A stretch of DNA of 64,000 bases from CAZWLY01 sp964634465 (GTDB taxonomy: Bacteria > Desulfobacterota > Desulfarculia > G963662305): NCBI GenBank assembly GCA_964634465.1, contig CAZWLY010000001.1, positions 407,118 through 471,117 on the forward strand, written 5' to 3'. This document shows positions 59,244 to 64,000 of the stretch, one piece after another. Both the position numbers and the translations under genes were made by a program. The notes beneath the pieces are model-generated. The model searched no databases. It was given only the letters and a program-made list of their open reading frames with translations, and was not told where the DNA came from. Numbering within the stretch: position 1 is the stretch's first letter; each line of letters begins with the position of its first letter.

Positions 59244-60113
59244 ATGGACCGGGCCCTGGCTCTGCAACTGGTCATCCAGGGGATTTTGCTGGGAGGGCTC
59301 TATGGCCTGATCGCCATGGGGCTCTCCCTGATCTTCGGGGTGATGGGGGTGATCAACTTCGCCCACGGGCCGATGATAGTCCTGGGGATGTACATCTCCT
59401 ACTGGATCCTGATCCTGCTGGGCATCCACCCCTATCTCTCGCTCGTCGTCGTCGCCGCGCTGCTGTTCGTGGTCGGCTACCTGGTTCAGTCCACGGTGGT
59501 CAACCGCATCCTCGACTTTCCCGAGGCGATGCAGGTGGTCCCCCTGGTTTCGCTGGGACTGATAATCGAAAACGCGAGTCTGTTGTTCTGGGGGCCGGAC
59601 CACCGGGCGGCCAACCTGGCCATCGCCCTCGAATCGTTCAACATCGGTTCGGCCGCGGTGGACGTGGCCCGGCTGACCGCCTTCGGCCTGGCCATCGCCA
59701 TCACCCTGGCCATCTTCGCCTTCTTGAAGTACTCCGACCTGGGCAAGTCGATCAGGGCCGCGGCGGACAACCGAACCGGCGCGATTCTGGTCGGGATAAA
59801 GCTCGATCGGATCAACAACATCTCCTTCGGCCTGGGCGCGGCCACCACCGGCGCGGCCGGGGCGTTGATGCTACCGATGATGTCGGTTTCGCCCTACCTG
59901 GGCCACGACTTCACCATGATCGCCTTCGTGGTGGTGATCCTGGGCGGCATGGGCAGCCTGGTCGGCGCCTTGATCGGCGGGTTGATCCTGGGCCTGGCCG
60001 AGTCGCTGTCGGCCCTGTGGCTGCCGCCGACCCTCAAGCACGTGGTCAGCTTCGGCCTGCTGGTGGTCATCATGCTCTTTCGGCCTCAGGGGCTGTTGGG
60101 GGATAAGAGGTGA
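59244..60113 (+). CDS. livH: Branched-chain amino acid-type ABC permease LivH
   Basis: 289 residues with about eight membrane helices. It opens LVIQGILLGGLYGLIAMGLS followed by FGVMGVINFAHGPMIVLGMY and has the cytoplasmic coupling segment IRAAADNRTGAILVGIKLDR, all standard for LivH. It pairs with LivM to form the channel. Its last bases overlap the livM start (GTGA). Confidence 0.95.
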   Translation: MDRALALQLVIQGILLGGLYGLIAMGLSLIFGVMGVINFAHGPMIVLGMYISYWILILLGIHPYLSLVVVAALLFVVGYLVQSTVVNRILDFPEAMQVVPLVSLGLIIENASLLFWGPDHRAANLAIALESFNIGSAAVDVARLTAFGLAIAITLAIFAFLKYSDLGKSIRAAADNRTGAILVGIKLDRINNISFGLGAATTGAAGALMLPMMSVSPYLGHDFTMIAFVVVILGGMGSLVGALIGGLILGLAESLSALWLPPTLKHVVSFGLLVVIMLFRPQGLLGDKR

Positions 60114-61075
60114 GGCGGCTCTATTTTCTCCTGGCCGCCGTTCTGGCCGTGCTGCTCGTCCTGCCCGCCTTCCTGGACAAGTATGCCCTGGGCATCTTCG
60201 TCTGGATCTTTTTCTGGGCCTATCTGGGCCAGTCGTGGAACATCCTGACCGGTTACACCGGCTACATCTCCCTCGGCCACGCCCTCTACGTCGGCATCGG
60301 AGCCTACACCTCGACTTATCTGGCCCAGACCTACGGCCTGAGCCCTTGGTTCGGCATGATCGTCGGCGGGTTGATCGCCGCCCTCGTCAGCCAGTTCGTC
60401 GGCTTCCTGGGCTTCAGGTTTGGGCTGCGGGGCGTCTACTTCGTGATCTTGACCATCGCCTTCGCCGAGATCACCCGGTTGATCATCTCCCACATCGAGG
60501 CCCTGGGCGGCTTCTCCGGCATCTTCCTCGACTTCGACCCGTCCCCGGCCAACTTCCAGTTCAGGGGCAACACGGCTTACTACTACATCGCCTTGGCCTT
60601 CATGGTCGGCTCGATCGTCGTCGTCCGCCTTCTGGAAGTGTCGCGACTGGGCCGGTTCATGGTCGCCGTGCGCGAGGACGAGGAGGCGGCCGAGGCCCTG
60701 GGCGTCAACCCGTTCAAGTACTCGATGATCGCCATCGCCATCTCGGCCTTCATGAGCGCCTTGGCCGGGACCTTTTACGCCAACTTCGTCTTCTACCTCC
60801 ACCCCAACGAGATCATGGGCATGGGCCTGAGCATCGAGTTGATCCTGAGGCCCATCGTCGGCGGCCTGGGCACGGTTCTCGGCCCGGCCCTGGGTTCGTT
60901 CATCCTCACCCCGCTCTCGGAGATGGCCCGGACCTACTTCGCCAAGGGCGGGCTGGAAGGGCTCCACCTGATTCTTTACGGCGTGTTGGCCATTCTGGTG
61001 GTGCTGTTCATGCGGCGGGGCATCCTGGCCTATCTCAAGCGGTGGCTGGGGCCATTGTTGAGGTTGGAAGATTGA
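60110..61075 (+). CDS. livM: Branched-chain amino acid-type ABC permease LivM
   Basis: 321 residues from GTG 60110, overlapping the livH stop. About nine membrane helices. LivM signatures are SWNILTGYTGYISLGHALYV and the coupling segment FMVAVREDEEAAEALGVNPF, followed by the paired helices SMIAIAISAFMSALAGTFYA. Its stop overlaps the livG start. Confidence 0.95.
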   Translation: MRRLYFLLAAVLAVLLVLPAFLDKYALGIFVWIFFWAYLGQSWNILTGYTGYISLGHALYVGIGAYTSTYLAQTYGLSPWFGMIVGGLIAALVSQFVGFLGFRFGLRGVYFVILTIAFAEITRLIISHIEALGGFSGIFLDFDPSPANFQFRGNTAYYYIALAFMVGSIVVVRLLEVSRLGRFMVAVREDEEAAEALGVNPFKYSMIAIAISAFMSALAGTFYANFVFYLHPNEIMGMGLSIELILRPIVGGLGTVLGPALGSFILTPLSEMARTYFAKGGLEGLHLILYGVLAILVVLFMRRGILAYLKRWLGPLLRLED

Positions 61076-61803
61076 GCATCCTTCGAGCCGATTCCCTCAC
61101 CAAGAACTTCGGCGGCCTCACCGCCGTCGCCGAGCTGTCGTTCACCCTTGAGCGAGGCGAGATTCTGGGCCTGATCGGCCCCAACGGGGCGGGCAAGACC
61201 ACGGTCTTCAACTGCCTGACCGGCTTTCTGCCCCTGGACTCGGGCCGGGTGAGTTTGGAGGGGAGGGATGTGGTCGGCAAGAAGCCGTTCGAGCTGTGCG
61301 AGCTGGGGTTGGTCCGAACCTTCCAGATCGTCCGGCCGTTTTTGAACATCTCGGTCTTGGACAACGTCATGATCGGGGCTATGCTCCGCCAAAGATCGCT
61401 GGCCGAGGCCAGGCGGGAGTCGACCGAGATCATCGGCTTCGTCGGTCTGGGGCGCTACGCCAAGGTCGAGGCCCACTCGCTGCCGCTGCCGCTGAGAAAG
61501 CGCCTGGAGCTGGCCAAGACCCTGGCCACCCGGCCCAAGGTCCTTTTGTTGGACGAGGTCATGGCCGGGCTGAACCCCTCGGAGGTGGACGAGTTGATCG
61601 GCCTCATCCGCCAGATCAACGAGCGGGGGGTGAGCGTACTCTTGATCGAGCATGTCATGCAGGGGGTGATGGCCCTCTCCCACCGGGTGCTGGTCATCAA
61701 CTACGGCCGGCTGATCGCCGAGGGCCGGCCCGAGGAGGTGGTCAAGGACGCGCAAGTCATCGAGGCTTACCTGGGCGAGGAGTTTGTCCATGCTGACGGT
61801 TAG
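61072..61803 (+). CDS. livG: Branched-chain amino acid-type ABC ATP-binding protein LivG
   Basis: 243 residues from TTG 61072, which overlaps the livM stop. Upstream in-frame sequence is only a shadow of livM. Walker A is GPNGAGKTT near 38 and Walker B LLLDEVMAGLNP near 165. The ABC signature LSGGQ is replaced by LPLPLRKRLELAK, a variant also familiar in one LivG subfamily. It hydrolyses ATP together with LivF. Confidence 0.93.
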   Translation: MSILRADSLTKNFGGLTAVAELSFTLERGEILGLIGPNGAGKTTVFNCLTGFLPLDSGRVSLEGRDVVGKKPFELCELGLVRTFQIVRPFLNISVLDNVMIGAMLRQRSLAEARRESTEIIGFVGLGRYAKVEAHSLPLPLRKRLELAKTLATRPKVLLLDEVMAGLNPSEVDELIGLIRQINERGVSVLLIEHVMQGVMALSHRVLVINYGRLIAEGRPEEVVKDAQVIEAYLGEEFVHADG

Positions 61804-62494
61804 CGGCATCGACGTCTTCTACGGCGATCTTCAGGCCCTCTCGGACGTTGGCTTCGAGGTCTTCAATGGCGAGGTGGTCTCGGTCATCGGCTCCAACGGT
61901 TCGGGTAAATCGACCACGCTTCGGACCATCTCCGGGCTGCTGAGGGCCAAGCGGGGCTCGATCACCTTCGAGGGGCGCGACATCACCAGAGCGCCGGCCT
62001 CCCGGATCGTGGAAATGGGCCTCAGCCACGTGCCCGAGGGCCGCCAGCTCTTTCCCTCGCTCACCGTCCGGGAGAACCTGGAGATGGGAGCCCAGTTCCC
62101 CCACGTGAAGAAGCTCCGCGAGGAGACCATGGACCGGGTCTTCTCCTATTTTTCCCGACTCAAGGAGCGGATCAACCAGAGGGCCGGCACGCTCTCCGGC
62201 GGCGAGCAACAGATGGTGGCCATCGGCCGGGGGCTGATGTCCCGGCCCAAGCTGTTGATGCTGGACGAGCCCTCGCTGGGACTGGCCCCGATCCTGGTCT
62301 CGACCATCTTCGAGATCATCCGCCGGATCAACCAGGAGGGGACCTCGATCCTGCTCGTCGAGCAGAACGTCTACAACGCCCTCAAGGTCTCCGATAGAGG
62401 CTACGTCCTGGAAAACGGCCGCCTGGCCCTGAGCGGATCGGCCGACGAGCTTTTGGAAAATCCCCACATCCGCCGGACCTATTTGGGCTTGTAG
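61790..62494 (+). CDS. livF: Branched-chain amino acid-type ABC ATP-binding protein LivF
   Basis: 234 residues from ATG 61790 (GAGGAG seven bases upstream), overlapping livG by 14 bp. Walker A is GSNGSGKST near 34, the signature LSGGEQQMVAIGRGL is intact, Walker B LLMLDEPSLGLAP, and the switch His position reads LVEQN (Gln), normal for LivF. The short C-terminal end HIRRTYLGL is typical. Confidence 0.95.
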   Translation: MLTVSGIDVFYGDLQALSDVGFEVFNGEVVSVIGSNGSGKSTTLRTISGLLRAKRGSITFEGRDITRAPASRIVEMGLSHVPEGRQLFPSLTVRENLEMGAQFPHVKKLREETMDRVFSYFSRLKERINQRAGTLSGGEQQMVAIGRGLMSRPKLLMLDEPSLGLAPILVSTIFEIIRRINQEGTSILLVEQNVYNALKVSDRGYVLENGRLALSGSADELLENPHIRRTYLGL

Positions 62495-62542
62495 CCCGGG
62501 CCGGAGACGGCGGGCCCGCCCACCGGACGACAGGAGGAGAGC

Positions 62543-62941
62543 ATGACCAGGCAGGTCTTTGTGACCGACAAGGCGGCGGTGACCGGCGGCCCTTACTCCC
62601 AGGCTATCATCCACAACGGCTTGATCTATCTTTCCGGTGCCGGTGCGGTCGATCCCCAAACCAACGAGCTTCGCCTGGGCACGATCGAGGAAGAGGCCGA
62701 GCTGGCCCTGACCAACATCAAGATCGTTCTCGAAGAGGCCGGCTCGTCCTTACGCGACGTGCTCAAGGTGACCGTCTATCTGTTGGACCTGGACGACTAC
62801 GACCGGTTCAACCAGGTCTATCGCCGCTACTTTCCCGCCGATCCGCCGGCCCGAACCTGCATCCAGGCCGGCAAGCTGCCCTTTGGGACCAGGGTCGAGA
62901 TCGACCTGATCGCCGCGCTCAAGCCCGGCGAGAACGAATAG
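62543..62941 (+). CDS. RidA-family reactive intermediate deaminase
   Basis: 132 residues. It opens VTGGPYSQAIIHNGLIYLSG and has the substrate-carboxylate Arg in ARTCIQAGKLPFGTRVEID, so it is probably an active enamine/imine deaminase that protects PLP enzymes from 2-aminoacrylate. AGGAGGAG precedes the ATG. It lies 48 bp after livF and could be its last co-transcribed gene. The CRISPR array begins 6 bp after its stop. Confidence 0.93.
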   Translation: MTRQVFVTDKAAVTGGPYSQAIIHNGLIYLSGAGAVDPQTNELRLGTIEEEAELALTNIKIVLEEAGSSLRDVLKVTVYLLDLDDYDRFNQVYRRYFPADPPARTCIQAGKLPFGTRVEIDLIAALKPGENE

Positions 62942-62946
62942 CTTTT

Positions 62947-64000
62947 GTTTCACTCTCCGTCCCTGCGCGGGGGGGCGACGCCTCCATAATCGCTTTCTCT
63001 GTTAATTTTTCAAAGTTTCAATCCACGCCCCCGCGCGGGGGGCGACTTATGGGCCGCCATCTTGATACAAGCCCTGAAAGGTTTCAATCCACGCCCCCGC
63101 GCGGGGGGCGACGCGAATTCGCGCTTCAACCACGGCCGGTTCCTCTCGGTTTCAATCCACGCCCCCGCGCGGGGGGCGACAAGTTCGACATTTGTACCAG
63201 CATATGTTTTCTCTTTGTTTCAATCCACGCCCCCGCGCGGGGGGCGACTCGTAGCGCCTCAGCGAGAGTTGCAATTGGGCCGGTTTCAATCCACGCCCCC
63301 GCGCGGGGGGCGACATAAGAGAATTGTTTCGATTCCCGATACTCTTTTGTTTCAATCCACGCCCCCGCGCGGGGGGCGACCAAGCTGGCCAAGGCTTTGT
63401 CCGACGACAAGGTGGTTTCAATCCACGCCCCCGCGCGGGGGGCGACCTGAGGGAGCGAGGCGGGTTTACGTACTCGGAGAAGTTTCAATCCACGCCCCCG
63501 CGCGGGGGGCGACATCACGCCGGAACAGATGAAGCCCGTTTTCATTCTGTTTCAATCCACGCCCCCGCGCGGGGGGCGACTTACCGGCCATGACCGGACG
63601 TGGATCGTCGAACCCGTTTCAATCCACGCCCCCGCGCGGGGGGCGACAAGGAATTGCCTATGAACAAATATATGCCTCATTAGTTTCAATCCACGCCCCC
63701 GCGCGGGGGGCGACAATTTGACTAGCGATATTGACCATAACTCAATAACGTTTCAATCCACGCCCCCGCGCGGGGGGCGACCGGGATCAGGTAGATGCAG
63801 CCGCTGGAGCCTTTAGTTTCAATCCACGCCCCCGCGCGGGGGGCGACCGCAGATGACATACAGGTTCTTATGGCGTCAATGTTTCAATCCACGCCCCCGC
63901 GCGGGGGGCGACGGGACCGATCGGACGGACGGACGGACGGACTGACGTTTCAATCCACGCCCCCGCGCGGGGGGCGACTTGCGTTATCCGGCTTAACGCC
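62947..64000 (-). CRISPR. Type I-C-like CRISPR array, trailer end, running off the window
   Basis: Fifteen identical 32-bp repeats start at 63015, 63081, 63149, 63217, 63283, 63349, 63415, 63482, 63549, 63616, 63683, 63750, 63816, 63881 and 63947. On the plus strand each begins GTTTCAATCCACGCCCCC and ends GGGGGGCGAC. A degenerate 33-bp repeat is at 62947-62979. Spacers are 33-36 bp, all different, and many are AT-richer than the genome; the last is cut by the window end. On the minus strand the repeat begins GTCGCCCCCC and ends GGATTGAAAC, the orientation that gives type I-C crRNA 5' handles. The array is therefore transcribed right to left, its leader and probably cas genes lie beyond 64000, and the degenerate repeat marks the old (trailer) end. 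Confidence 0.97.

Noticed and set aside
60235..61071. Open frame fusing upstream sequence to LivG
   Set aside because: The upstream part overlaps livM in another frame and has no membrane or ABC features; LivG starts at TTG 61072.
63049..63593. Short overlapping open frames across the CRISPR repeats giving repeated peptides such as FQSTPPRGGR
   Set aside because: They are translations of the CRISPR repeats themselves.

Overview
The window is one continuous stretch of high-GC bacterial chromosome (clearly above 60% G+C by eye), about 90% coding, with no rRNA, tRNA, phage or insertion-sequence genes that I could find. The gene set points to an anaerobic member of the Desulfobacterota (former Deltaproteobacteria). 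Supporting signs are a lysine-less NifS-like protein beside IscU, a corrinoid-protein reactivase, a UroD/MtaA-type methyltransferase, LarB, a TAXI-TRAP transporter, IpdAB-type CoA-transferase subunits, HesB-like genes with in-frame UGA (a selenoprotein family known from this group), and the start of a type I-C-like CRISPR array. The lineage is inference; no marker gene settles it.

Layout. 1-1.8 kb: end of a membrane protein, an intergenic repeat and a promoter reading into a cNMP-binding nucleotide cyclase. 1.9-7.8 kb, minus strand: trpD behind a textbook Trp attenuator, then a NifS-like/IscU pair and a CoA-transferase operon whose alpha gene carries an in-frame UGA. 7.9-15.1 kb, plus strand: small regulator, chemoreceptor, nadK-dtd-DUF1285, a tandem ribbon-helix-helix protein with its operator, and envelope proteins. 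15.2-18.9 kb, minus: Ski2-like helicase and PhzF. 19.2-26.2 kb, plus: sensor kinase and NarL-type regulator followed by a TAXI-TRAP transporter. 26.5-30.4 kb, minus: usp, RseC-like, PerM, rsmE, prmA. 30.4-36.6 kb, plus: larB, adenine deaminase, ThiF-like, corrinoid reactivase, bestrophin-like. 36.6-41.9 kb: ChaN-like protein, then an Lrp-panB-unknown-aminotransferase operon. 41.9-46 kb: lytic transglycosylase, two tandem UGA-containing HesB-like genes that standard gene callers break, and a lipoprotein metallo-beta-lactamase fold hydrolase. 46.4-56.2 kb: a signalling block with two secreted caspase-like proteins flanking a CHASE2 cyclase, a receiver-PP2C phosphatase, a methyltransferase and an acyltransferase fused to a cNMP-binding domain. 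56.5-62.9 kb, plus: UroD-like methyltransferase, complete liv-type ABC transporter, ridA. From 62.9 kb to the end: the CRISPR array, trailer end first, so its leader and probably the cas genes lie beyond the window.

The most notable signals are: (1) three in-frame UGA codons, each followed at 20-25 nt by a small hairpin with G in the first two loop positions, as expected for bacterial SECIS elements; two are in HesB-like genes and the third is in an IpdA-like CoA-transferase subunit, at about the place of that family's catalytic Glu; (2) the trpD attenuator; (3) the caspase/cyclase/caspase block with cNMP effectors nearby; (4) a family of about 100-bp intergenic repeats in five copies. All family assignments come from reading the translated sequence by eye; no database search was run.
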